Positions 7,518 to 16,390 of a DNA stretch of 64,000 bases are shown here, one piece after another. The notes under the pieces are model-generated. The model had not been told where the DNA came from and did not search any database. It saw only the letters and a program-made list of their open reading frames with translations. Within the stretch, counting starts at the first letter, position 1. Each line of letters starts with the position of its first letter. This DNA is from CAZNLH01 sp964573995 (GTDB lineage: Bacteria; Gemmatimonadota; CAZMKB01; CAZNLH01). Where the stretch lies: positions 42,163 to 106,162 of the forward strand of contig CAZNLH010000004.1 of assembly GCA_964573995.1 (NCBI GenBank). The letters are read 5' to 3'. The position numbers and the translations under genes were made by a program.

Positions 7518-9983
7518 ATGCCGATCGAAACGCGAGAAAGAGAGATCCCGAGGTTCATCGAAGATGAAATGCGCGACAGTTACATTGACTATTCCATGTC
7601 TGTTATTGTGGGGAGGGCCCTTCCTGACGTCAGGGATGGCCTGAAACCGGTGCACCGTAGGATTCTTTATGCTATGAACGACATAGGGCTGCTTCCAAAT
7701 CGTCCGTTTAAGAAGAGTGCATCGGTGGTGGGGGACGTGCTGGCCCGTTTTCATCCTCATGGCGACAGTGCCGTTTATGACACTATGGTGAGAATGGCCC
7801 AGGATTTTTCTCTGAGGTACCCGCTGATAGACGGGCAGGGAAACTTCGGCTCGGTCGATGGTGATCAGGCGGCGGCATACAGATACACGGAGGCGAGGAT
7901 GACGACCGTGTCGGTGGAGATGCTGGCCGATATCGACAAGGATACGGTCGATTTCATGCCGAACTTCGACAACAGTCAAAAGGAACCAATCGTACTCCCA
8001 TCGAAGGTGCCAAACCTCCTTATAAATGGTTCTGCGGGGATTGCGGTCGGCATGGCCACCAACATCCCCCCTCACAATATAAAGGAGGTGGTAGACTGCG
8101 CGGTGAGGTTGATAGAAGAGCCCGAAGTGGATGACGACAGGCTCCTCGAACTGATAGAAGGGCCAGACTTTCCCGGTGGTGCATATGTTTGCGGAAGAGA
8201 AGGCTTCCTGAGTTACTTCAAGACCGGAAAAGGCAGGCTGATCCTGCGATCAAAGGTCGTTCGTGAGACAAGAAAGGATGGAAGAGAATCGCTGATTATT
8301 ACCGAGATTCCTTATCAGGTAAACAAGGCCCGACTTGTAGAGCAGGTAGCCACGCTGGTGAAAGGTAAACAGATCGAAGGCATATCTGATTTGAGGGATG
8401 AATCAGACCGGGATGGAATGAGGGTGGTCATCGAACTGAAACGGCACGCCGACTCCGAGATCCTACTGAATACCCTCTACAAGAAGACTCAGATGCAGGT
8501 GACGTTTGGGGTGATCCTCCTTGCCCTGGTGGATGGGGTGCCGGAAATTCTCAACTTCAGGCAGGTGCTGGAGAAGTTTATTGAGCACAGGCATGAGGTC
8601 GTGAAGAGGCGCACGATCTTTGAACTGGACAAGGCTGAAAAGCGGGCTCATATCCTCGAGGGATTGAAGATCGCGGTGGACAACATAGACGAGATCGTCA
8701 GGATCATTAGAGGGGCGCGTGATGGGGCTGCTGCCAGGGAGGCGCTCATGGCCCGTTTTGCACTCTCGCAGATACAGGCACAGGCAATACTGGACATGAG
8801 GCTCGCGAGATTGACCGGGCTTGAAAGGGAGAAGGTGGAGGAAGAGTACCGGGAACTGTTGAAGACGATCGCGAGATTGAAAGGGATCCTCGAATCGAAG
8901 AGCAGGCGCATGGGGGTTGTAAGGGAGGAAATGCTTGAAATGAGCGATAAATTTGGAGACCCCAGGCGAACGGAAGTAATAGAAAGGGCGGAGGATATCG
9001 ACATTGAAGATATAATTTCAGATGAGGAGATGGTTATAACACTGACTCACAAAGGCTATATAAAGCGTATATCCACCCGCACGTATAGAATGCAAAAAAG
9101 GGGTGGCAAGGGGATAATAGGGATGGTGACGAACGAGGGGGATTTTGTGGAGCACATGTTCATAGCCTCCACCAAGGAGTACATCCTCTTTTTTACAAAG
9201 AAGGGGATATGTCACTGGTTGAAGGTATATGAACTGCCCCAGGGGGGAAGAGAAGCGAAGGGGAGGCCGGTGGTGAACCTCCTGCACCTAAAGGAAGGGG
9301 ACGAGATAGCAGCCTATCTTCCGGTACGTCTGTTCGAGGAGAGCAAATACCTCTTCATGGCAACAAAGAACGGAATCGTCAAGAAAACAAGGCTCTCGGC
9401 CTTCTCCAACCCAAGACAGGGGGGCATTATCGCCGCCAACCTGCAGGAGGGAGACGAACTGATCGATGCGGCGATAACCGATGGGCGAAGGAATATAATC
9501 CTGGCCACTCGATATGGACACGCAATAAGATTCAGGGAACAGGACGTGAGGGATATGGGGAGGAACGCGGCCGGCGTCAGGGGAATAAGGTTGAGGAAGG
9601 ATGATCAGGTTGTTGGGATGGTAATCGAGGGGAGAGCCGGGACGCTTCTTGTTGCAACTGAAAGGGGATATGGTAAGCGGTCGGCCTTCGATGCATACAG
9701 GATTACCAAGAGGGGGGGTATGGGGGTTATAACCCTGAAAGTTACAGAGAAGATCGGACGTCTCGTGGCCATCAAGGAAGTGTTGGAGGGAGACAACTTG
9801 ATGCTCGTTTCCGTGCAGGGGACGGTGATAAGGATGGGGGCTCGGGGGATAAGAGTGATGGGAAGGAGCACACAGGGGGTGAGGTTGATGAACCTCTCAG
9901 AGGGTGATCACCTGGCCGATGTGGCCTGTTTGACGGAGGAAAAACTCGAGGAGAAAGAGGATAACGATCAGCACCAGGAGTGA
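7518..9983 (+). CDS. gyrA: DNA gyrase subunit A
   Basis: The 821-residue DNA-cleaving subunit of gyrase. The N-terminus (EDEMRDSYIDYSMSVIVGRALPDVRDGLKPVHRRILYAM) and the quinolone-region residues GDVLARFHPHGDSAVYD are standard. The catalytic tyrosine lies in AAAYRYTEARM at about residue 121. The C-terminal half has beta-pinwheel repeats, including a GyrA-box-like QKRGGKGI near residue 530, needed for DNA wrapping. An acidic tail ends the protein. The start at 7518 follows a GGGGG-containing ribosome-binding region. Confidence 0.97.
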   Translation: MPIETREREIPRFIEDEMRDSYIDYSMSVIVGRALPDVRDGLKPVHRRILYAMNDIGLLPNRPFKKSASVVGDVLARFHPHGDSAVYDTMVRMAQDFSLRYPLIDGQGNFGSVDGDQAAAYRYTEARMTTVSVEMLADIDKDTVDFMPNFDNSQKEPIVLPSKVPNLLINGSAGIAVGMATNIPPHNIKEVVDCAVRLIEEPEVDDDRLLELIEGPDFPGGAYVCGREGFLSYFKTGKGRLILRSKVVRETRKDGRESLIITEIPYQVNKARLVEQVATLVKGKQIEGISDLRDESDRDGMRVVIELKRHADSEILLNTLYKKTQMQVTFGVILLALVDGVPEILNFRQVLEKFIEHRHEVVKRRTIFELDKAEKRAHILEGLKIAVDNIDEIVRIIRGARDGAAAREALMARFALSQIQAQAILDMRLARLTGLEREKVEEEYRELLKTIARLKGILESKSRRMGVVREEMLEMSDKFGDPRRTEVIERAEDIDIEDIISDEEMVITLTHKGYIKRISTRTYRMQKRGGKGIIGMVTNEGDFVEHMFIASTKEYILFFTKKGICHWLKVYELPQGGREAKGRPVVNLLHLKEGDEIAAYLPVRLFEESKYLFMATKNGIVKKTRLSAFSNPRQGGIIAANLQEGDELIDAAITDGRRNIILATRYGHAIRFREQDVRDMGRNAAGVRGIRLRKDDQVVGMVIEGRAGTLLVATERGYGKRSAFDAYRITKRGGMGVITLKVTEKIGRLVAIKEVLEGDNLMLVSVQGTVIRMGARGIRVMGRSTQGVRLMNLSEGDHLADVACLTEEKLEEKEDNDQHQE

Positions 9984-10292
9984 GTAATTTTTTATTGTGC
10001 CTGAACTTTTTTTGATCCATGTTGTGGGCTGTTCTATCAGACGGAGCACAAGTGCGGCGAGGCAATATCTTATAGGGCAACAAGTTGGGTTATTTTGCAC
10101 TCGAGGCTTTAATATCCAGGAACATATATTGCGCGGGACACCATAAAACACTTGACTTATGGAGTGAGTGGATATAAAATTGCGCCGATTGATACGGGCT
10201 TAAGACCTGCTAATTGGAGAGTCGGTGCTCCGCCCGTGTGGTGCTGTCCGCCACCGTTTCCTCCTTGAAATAATAGAAGGGGGTGCTATAAT
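9984..10292 (+). promoter_or_regulatory. gyrA-M23 intergenic region with a sigma70-type promoter
   Basis: A 309-base gene-free stretch. TTGACT at 10152-10157 is followed by a 17-base spacer and TAAAAT at 10175-10180, a good promoter for the M23 gene with a leader of about 105 bases. The A/T-rich runs just after gyrA (about 9990-10015) have no clear hairpin, so I do not call a terminator there. No small gene with a convincing ribosome-binding site was seen. Confidence 0.6.
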
Positions 10293-11264
10293 GTGGATTA
10301 TCGGGAAAGAGACCGGCACGTGAGAGGATATCCCTTGGAAGCAAACTCCTGGACGGTAAACATCATTCCACACTGCGGGGCGAGCCCGAGGGTGTACAGG
10401 GTATCCCGGAGACAATTGGGCATCTGCGGAGCCCTTGCCGCCCTGCTGATGGCCGCTCTTGCTCTTCTATCTTACGGTTTCTTACAGAGGCATTCCAGTG
10501 AACGGGAACTTCGGGAAGTCCTGGGAGAGAACCGGGCCCTGATGGCCAGGTTGGATGAAATGGAGAAGGAAACGGCAAAGTTTCGGGAACGAATGGCAAA
10601 GGTTACGGCGGTGGAGACGCAGTTCAGGGAGATCGCCGGCCTCGCGGGGATCGAGCCCGAAGTCATGAAGGCGGGTATCGGAGGACCGAGTATCGATGTG
10701 GGCGCGCGTTACGACGGCGCATGGCTGAGCCGGAGCACGGGTGAGAGGGTTGAGCAGACCAGGGAAGACCTTTACACGCTCTTCCGTCGTGCAGACCTTG
10801 TCTATCAGGGTCTTGTTGAGTCGCTGGATCAGATGCAGTTCAGCACGGTGAAATTCTCACGAACTCCATCCGTATGGCCTACCAAAGGTACAATAAGCAG
10901 CGGTTTCGGTATAAGGCCTCATCCGATCTTCGGGGATAAAAGGCCCCACGAAGGGATAGACATCTATGCGCCAAAGGGCTCGCCGATAATTGCTACGGCC
11001 GACGGAAAGGTGGTACGCGCGGGGTGGGAGGCCGGGTATGGGCTCTCGCTGTTGATTGACCATGGATACGGGTACAAGACGCTGTATGCCCACTGCTCCA
11101 AGTTGAAGAAAAACAAGGGTGATACGGTGAGCCGTGGTGATATTATCGCTATGGTCGGCAGCACGGGGATCACGACTGGGCCGCACCTTCACTATGAGGT
11201 CATTGTGAACGGGAAGAATGTAAATCCTGTTTACTATATACTCGGTACCGCCATACCCGATTAG
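10293..11264 (+). CDS. M23 family metallopeptidase (membrane-anchored murein endopeptidase)
   Basis: A 323-residue protein with a cytoplasmic N-terminus, one membrane segment at about residues 45-65 (ALAALLMAALALLSYGFL), a coiled-coil region at about 70-110, and a C-terminal LytM/M23 domain. Zinc-site motifs are visible: HEGIDIYA (H-x3-D) and HLHYEV (H-x-H), with YAHC between them. Such proteins cut peptidoglycan cross-links or activate amidases during growth and division. The GTG at 10293 has AAGGGGG upstream. An ATG at 10291 is out of frame and stops quickly. It probably acts in the periplasm. Confidence 0.88.
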   Translation: MDYRERDRHVRGYPLEANSWTVNIIPHCGASPRVYRVSRRQLGICGALAALLMAALALLSYGFLQRHSSERELREVLGENRALMARLDEMEKETAKFRERMAKVTAVETQFREIAGLAGIEPEVMKAGIGGPSIDVGARYDGAWLSRSTGERVEQTREDLYTLFRRADLVYQGLVESLDQMQFSTVKFSRTPSVWPTKGTISSGFGIRPHPIFGDKRPHEGIDIYAPKGSPIIATADGKVVRAGWEAGYGLSLLIDHGYGYKTLYAHCSKLKKNKGDTVSRGDIIAMVGSTGITTGPHLHYEVIVNGKNVNPVYYILGTAIPD

Positions 11265-11384
11265 TACCAAACCGGGACTTGAATTGTAAAGCGCGTATGC
11301 GGATTCCCGGAATTGCCTTATGATATAACCGGCCCTTTCCACGCAGATCCTTTCCTTGGTAACGATCCATCCATGTTCCCTCTG

Positions 11385-11412
11385 TTGATTTTTTAGACCG
11401 GTTTTGTATAAT
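11385..11412 (+). promoter_or_regulatory. Sigma70-type promoter upstream of the M16 gene pair
   Basis: TTGATT at 11385-11390, a 16-base spacer and TATAAT at 11407-11412. The predicted start lies about 100 bases before the first M16 peptidase, within a 256-base gap. Confidence 0.6.
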
Positions 11413-11520
11413 TTAGGTTCGCGTTACGGGCATGATCCGAAAGAGAACCCCGTATAATGAACCACAAGCGATCGAGTCTTTACCCGTGATATTTACAGGC
11501 CATGGAAGACCTATAGGGCC

Positions 11521-12792
11521 ATGAAGAGTACGATCTATCCCTACTATCAGAGGAAGGTGAAAGGTGGTCCGCTCCTCCTGGTAAAAGAGAGGCACGACTT
11601 GCCTATCGCCGCGATCAATTTCTGGGTGGCGGCCGGAAGCGCCCATGAGGAACCGCCCGTAAACGGAATTTCTCACTACTTCGAGCACATCTTTTTCAAG
11701 GGTACAGATAAGCATCCGAAGGGAGAAATGGATCGGCAGATAAAGGCCATGGGCGGATACAGCAACGCGGCCACCTCCTATGAGTTTACGCATTACTACG
11801 TTGTGGTGCCTTCGTGGCACGTTGAACGAGCCCTGGATCTCCTATCGGATGCATTCCTGAGGCCGTCTGTAAGGCGGGAGGAGGTGGAAAGGGAGAGGAT
11901 GATCATTCGTGAGGAAATAAGGAGACGTGACGACAATCCTGGTGCCAGGCTCTTTACCCTGCTCCAGGAAGAGATATTCGGCGGATCGCCGTATGCGATG
12001 CCTATATTGGGCAGCGAGGAGAGCCTTGAGAATATAGGGGTCGATGAACTCGAAGAGTACTACGATGCAAGGTATAATATCTCCAGCCTGATCGTCGTCA
12101 TAGTGGGAGATGCTGATTGTGATCATATAGAGGCGATGATAGGAGACCTAGTAGCGGGCAAGAGAAAACATACGCGGGATGGTATGTCAACGGGCAGGAC
12201 GGTGGTGTTGAGCCTGGAGGAGAGCAGGAACCGTTTTGAGGAAAAGGATATAAACCAGGTCTATGCCGCGGTCGGTTTTCAAACCCCGGGGATAAGTGAT
12301 ATGGAATCTCTTCCTGCCCTGGAATTGGCCGCACTGATACTTGGGGGGGGTAAGAGTTCAAGGCTTTACAAGCGCATGCTGGAGCGGGAGAAATTGGTGA
12401 GTTCCGTATCGGCCTGGCACATGGAACTCAGGAGCGCGGGTGTGCTCGGTATTGATACGGTCTTTCGTCCTGGACGGGAGGGGGAGGTGAACCGGTGTCT
12501 CTTTGAGGAGATTGGCCGGTTGGCGAGAGAAGGCCCGGATGAGGAAGAACTCGCAAGGGCGCGCGTTGTACTGCGTTCCGGATTTCTGTTTGAGAACGAG
12601 ACGAACGCGGCAATATCAGGGACTCTCGGATACTACGAGGTTGAGTTCGGGGGAGTGGCCTTCGCCCTGAATTACCTTGAAGCCCTTGAACGCGTGAGTG
12701 GAGAGGAGATCAGGTGGGCAGTTGAGCGATATGTCCACGACCAACCATTTGCAAGAGTAATGGTGGGACCGGGGGGAGATGGCGCGAGATGA
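11521..12792 (+). CDS. M16 family zinc peptidase, catalytic subunit
   Basis: A 423-residue pitrilysin/processing-peptidase-like protein. The inverted zinc motif HxxEH is present as H52-Y-F-E55-H56, and the further glutamate ligand is expected in REEIRRRDD, about 75 residues on. Two M16 halves of about 200 residues follow. The next gene encodes a partner that lacks the zinc motif, so the pair probably forms a heterodimer like mitochondrial processing peptidase. The 3' end overlaps the next start by 4 bases. Substrates cannot be read from sequence. Confidence 0.9.
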   Translation: MKSTIYPYYQRKVKGGPLLLVKERHDLPIAAINFWVAAGSAHEEPPVNGISHYFEHIFFKGTDKHPKGEMDRQIKAMGGYSNAATSYEFTHYYVVVPSWHVERALDLLSDAFLRPSVRREEVERERMIIREEIRRRDDNPGARLFTLLQEEIFGGSPYAMPILGSEESLENIGVDELEEYYDARYNISSLIVVIVGDADCDHIEAMIGDLVAGKRKHTRDGMSTGRTVVLSLEESRNRFEEKDINQVYAAVGFQTPGISDMESLPALELAALILGGGKSSRLYKRMLEREKLVSSVSAWHMELRSAGVLGIDTVFRPGREGEVNRCLFEEIGRLAREGPDEEELARARVVLRSGFLFENETNAAISGTLGYYEVEFGGVAFALNYLEALERVSGEEIRWAVERYVHDQPFARVMVGPGGDGAR

Positions 12793-14102
12793 ACGGCGAT
12801 GCAGAGGTGAAAAGGGAAGAAATTGGACGGGGCGCGGTCATGATATCTGAGGCGAGGCAAGGGCGGGAGATAGTAGCGATACACCTCTTCCTGAAGATGG
12901 GTTGCCTGTATGAGAGTGAGGACAGGGCAGGGATATCCAACCTGATGCAGAACCTCGTCCTGAAGGGGACCGAATCGATGGACTGCGAGGCGCTCGATGA
13001 GCGACTCGATGCGATGGGATCGAGGTTGTTCTCATCCACCGGCAAGGAGACCGGGAGCCTCTCTCTTCTCTGCACGAGGGCAAAACTGCAAGAAGCCCTT
13101 GAAGTTATGAGGGATGTCATAACCAACCCCGCGATGACTGAAGATGAGTTCGAAAAGGAAAGGGAACTGGCACTTGATGAGATACGCCAGAGAGAAGATG
13201 AACTCCTGACCCACACCTTGGACCTCTTTCAGGAGGCCTTTTATGGTCGACATCCGATGCACAAGACAGTTCAGGGGACGGAAGAGTCGCTAAGGCGGAT
13301 GACATTGGATGATGTAAGAGAATTCCATGACTGTATATACGTGCCCGGCAACATGGTGTTCTCTTGTTCGGGGGACTTCGATCAGGAGATTGTCCGAGAT
13401 ACGATTGCCGAGGTCGTGGAAAGGCTCTCTTCACGCGGTGAAGGCGGTGAAGGAGGAAGAGAGAGGGCACACTCGGTAGGAGTAACCGGCCAGGATACCG
13501 GCGGCAGGATCGTTGAGGAAATCCGGCAGGATCACAGGGAGAAATGCGAAGAGAGAGACAGCGCAGCGGCGTGGGTCGTGGTTGGTTATCCCGCCCCGTC
13601 CCTTGGTGAAGAAGGGTCGCATGAGATGCAGGTGATCAATGCGATCCTCGGGGGATCGATGGATTCCCGTCTTTTTACAAGGCTGCGCGAAAAGAGGGGG
13701 CTTGCTTATCAGGTATCATCGATCTACAGGGCATATTCAGGCCCGAGTTTTCTCGCAGGCTATATAGGGACCAATCCTGAAAGATACGAAGAGGCGTTGA
13801 CGGGACTGATAACAGAAATTGAGGAGATAGCGCGTGAAGAAGTCGAAGAGGATGAACTGGAACGGGCAAAGGAGTATCTGAAGGGGGTGTTCCTCATAGG
13901 TGGAGAGACAATGGCAGCAAGGGCGGCAAGGAGGGGAAAATACGAGATCATGGGGCTCGGTTTTGACTATGAGGCGAGGTACTTGAAGGGGATCGAGTCA
14001 GTAACGGCAGAAAGAATGAATTGCATTGCAAGGGAACATCTTAGGTGCCATTCAATGGGCGCCGTGTTTCCCAGGGGACAGTTGGGAAAGAGAAAGAGAT
14101 GA
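12789..14102 (+). CDS. M16 family peptidase-like protein, non-catalytic subunit
   Basis: A 437-residue M16 homologue. At the place of HxxEH it reads N-L-M-Q-N (in GISNLMQNLVLKGT), so all zinc ligands and the catalytic Glu are lost. The C-terminal half keeps the substrate-binding region with RLREKRGLAYQVSS, the R/Y pair that non-catalytic partners supply. It overlaps the active subunit by 4 bases, so the two are made together. I infer it completes the peptidase chamber of its neighbour. Confidence 0.88.
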   Translation: MNGDAEVKREEIGRGAVMISEARQGREIVAIHLFLKMGCLYESEDRAGISNLMQNLVLKGTESMDCEALDERLDAMGSRLFSSTGKETGSLSLLCTRAKLQEALEVMRDVITNPAMTEDEFEKERELALDEIRQREDELLTHTLDLFQEAFYGRHPMHKTVQGTEESLRRMTLDDVREFHDCIYVPGNMVFSCSGDFDQEIVRDTIAEVVERLSSRGEGGEGGRERAHSVGVTGQDTGGRIVEEIRQDHREKCEERDSAAAWVVVGYPAPSLGEEGSHEMQVINAILGGSMDSRLFTRLREKRGLAYQVSSIYRAYSGPSFLAGYIGTNPERYEEALTGLITEIEEIAREEVEEDELERAKEYLKGVFLIGGETMAARAARRGKYEIMGLGFDYEARYLKGIESVTAERMNCIAREHLRCHSMGAVFPRGQLGKRKR

Positions 14103-14115
14103 AAAGGAGGTCTCA

Positions 14116-14847
14116 ATGAGGAAGTTGCTGTACCTGTCCTTCGGGTTGATTATGGCCTTGATCCTGAGCAGTTGCAGCAAGGACACGAAGGTGATCCTGA
14201 AGGTGACTGTGAAGACCGACAAGGGAGAGGAGCCCTTGTCGAATGCCAAGTTCTCCCTTCTCCCCTATAATATAGAGTCGATCCAAGACTCACTAAAGAT
14301 GGCGAACAAGGTGGCCGAACCGCCTTCGGAAGAGGAAGTGATATCGTTAAGGTCAAAGTATGAAGAAGTCAATACGAAGTATAATGACCACCTCGATGAA
14401 TATCGGAAGGCAGAGGAGGCCGTGAAGAAGATCAAGGATTATACCAGCAGCGCTTACAAGTCCGCATACAAGAGATACACGGCGGCCAAGGCGAATAACA
14501 AAGAATTGAACGATATGCGGGAGAATGCCCGTACCGAATACATCGCAGCGCGAAAGAAATACGACAGCGATTACGAGAAATGGAAGGAAGCGGCTTACAA
14601 GGGCCTGAACGAGGTCATAGCAGGGATACGGAAAGATAGGGGGATCAGCGAGGACTATCTGGTAAAAACGGACAAGGAGGGCAAGGGGAAGGTGGTTGTC
14701 CCAGGTGGGAAGTGGTGGATAAATGGGAAGGAGAGGCACCCGTCAAAGAAATATACCTGGCTCGTCTGGAATGTGCCGATCGAGGCCACGGGAGGAGTAC
14801 TGGAGGTTCCGCTGAACCAGGGCAACGCCAGGGAATGGACGGAGTAG
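14116..14847 (+). CDS. Lipoprotein with coiled-coil region, unknown function
   Basis: A 243-residue protein that begins MRKLLYLSFGLIMALILSSCSK, a clear lipoprotein signal with the lipobox LSSC, Cys at about residue 20. A short beta-like part (VILKVTVKTDKGEEPL) is followed by a charged, helical, probably coiled-coil region over residues 70-170 rich in Lys, Glu and Tyr. I chose the ATG at 14116 because AAGGAGGT lies directly before it. An in-frame ATG at 14026 lies inside the M16 gene. The next gene, an ABC permease, starts one base after its stop, so it may belong to that exporter. No recognised family. Confidence 0.75.
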   Translation: MRKLLYLSFGLIMALILSSCSKDTKVILKVTVKTDKGEEPLSNAKFSLLPYNIESIQDSLKMANKVAEPPSEEEVISLRSKYEEVNTKYNDHLDEYRKAEEAVKKIKDYTSSAYKSAYKRYTAAKANNKELNDMRENARTEYIAARKKYDSDYEKWKEAAYKGLNEVIAGIRKDRGISEDYLVKTDKEGKGKVVVPGGKWWINGKERHPSKKYTWLVWNVPIEATGGVLEVPLNQGNAREWTE

Positions 14848-14848
14848 C

Positions 14849-16390
14849 ATGTTGTTTCGGGAGAGCGTTTGGAAGGAGTTGTGCCAGAACCTCCTGACAA
14901 CGCGCTTTGCCGCGTGCGTGGTCCTATCGCTCATGCTGATCATTATCAGCGCGCTGGTCGGGAGCCAGGAGTATCGGCAGCGTCTTGCGGAATATGACGG
15001 GCTCGTGGCGGGGGAACAGAAGACGCTGGAGGATGTCCGGGTCTATTCCCACCTCAAGCCCGCATTGGCCAGGAGGCCGAACCCGCTCATAATATTCAAT
15101 CTCGGGTATACCGACCGAGTTGGAAACGTGGTGAAGATATCTCATCGAACCGTCCCTTTTCTGGCGTCGGGTGGAGGGCTGGACAACGAGATACTGTCGA
15201 TTTTCCCCACTCTCGATTTAATGGACGTAATAATATATGTGCTGGGGCTCCTCGCCCTACTCATTTCATTCGATGCGATATCGGGTGAAAGGGAACAGGG
15301 AACGCTGAGGCTCATAATGTCAAATTCGATCACCAGAGGCAAGGTGGCCTTGGCCAAGTACGCAGGTGGCCTCATCAGCCTCCTGATTCCCCTCGTCATG
15401 AGTTTCCTGGTCGCGATCCTGGTCCTTAATGTTTATTTCCCTCTCGGTCTTACGGGAAGCGACTGGCTCAGGATACTCTTTATTATTATAACAGCGGTCT
15501 TGTACCTGTCGACCATGTTACTGGTAGGGCTGTGTCTCTCATCGCTGGTGAGGCGTTCTTCTACGGCGTTGATGCTGGCGATGTTGATATGGCTCATGTT
15601 TGTGATTGTATTTCCCAACTTGTCGGATTTCATGGCGTCTCAATCCATAGAGGTCGAGACCAGCAGATCTCTCAGGCAGAAGGTGGAGTCGCTCGTGGAT
15701 GAGGCGAACAAGGAGATTGCCCTGTATGAATCACATCTCCCCAAGTCGACGGTCATGGGCGAACTCAGCATCTACGGGGATGATGGAGAAGTCCTGGTCC
15801 GGTTGGGACGTCCCGAAAGGTATGCGTGGTTGACCGATTACTATACTTACTCGAACCAGGTCTGGCTGCGTTACGCGGACCGTATATGGGATGTAAGGCG
15901 AAACCACCTCTATCAATTGGCCAGGCAGGCATCATTGGCGACAGGTGCCTCTCACATCTCACCGGCGTTTATGGCGGACAGGATCACCCAGTACCTTGCT
16001 GGCTCAAGCCTCCAAGACTACGAGGACTTCATGGAAGCGGCGCGGAATTACAGGGGAGAGTTGGTGAATTACATCAACGATCACGATGGCTTTCGGTCGA
16101 GACGCTGGTTTACGGACGATCCCCCCGATCAGGAACCTCTGGTCCTGGATCCGAGCACGTTCAACCGCAATGACATGGACATGGAGAGGGCTTGGCGGAT
16201 GCTCGACGCAGCGGAAAAGGACGGGAGCCGGGCACTGGACCTGAGCGACATGCCGCGGTTCAGGTTCCTCCCGGCGGGGCTTCAGGAATCCATCCGGCGT
16301 TCAGAGACCGACATCTTCACCCTTATGGGGTTGAGCATAGTCCTTTTCGGCCTTTTTTCCTTGGCCTTTTCGAGGTATGACGTTCGATGA
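14849..16390 (+). CDS. ABC-2 type transporter permease (DUF3526-like)
   Basis: A 513-residue membrane protein. One membrane segment lies at the N-terminus (VVLSLMLIIISALVG), then a soluble region, then a block of five or so segments from about residue 125 to 260. The motif FDAISGEREQGTLRLIMSNSITRGKV is typical of ABC-2 permeases of the NosY/DUF3526 kind. A long extracytoplasmic part precedes a last segment at the C-terminus. No ATPase gene lies in this window. It overlaps the next permease gene by 4 bases (ATGA). Confidence 0.83.
   Translation: MLFRESVWKELCQNLLTTRFAACVVLSLMLIIISALVGSQEYRQRLAEYDGLVAGEQKTLEDVRVYSHLKPALARRPNPLIIFNLGYTDRVGNVVKISHRTVPFLASGGGLDNEILSIFPTLDLMDVIIYVLGLLALLISFDAISGEREQGTLRLIMSNSITRGKVALAKYAGGLISLLIPLVMSFLVAILVLNVYFPLGLTGSDWLRILFIIITAVLYLSTMLLVGLCLSSLVRRSSTALMLAMLIWLMFVIVFPNLSDFMASQSIEVETSRSLRQKVESLVDEANKEIALYESHLPKSTVMGELSIYGDDGEVLVRLGRPERYAWLTDYYTYSNQVWLRYADRIWDVRRNHLYQLARQASLATGASHISPAFMADRITQYLAGSSLQDYEDFMEAARNYRGELVNYINDHDGFRSRRWFTDDPPDQEPLVLDPSTFNRNDMDMERAWRMLDAAEKDGSRALDLSDMPRFRFLPAGLQESIRRSETDIFTLMGLSIVLFGLFSLAFSRYDVR

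Noticed and set aside
9984..10020. Terminator after gyrA
   Set aside because: Two T-runs are present but no stable hairpin precedes either of them.
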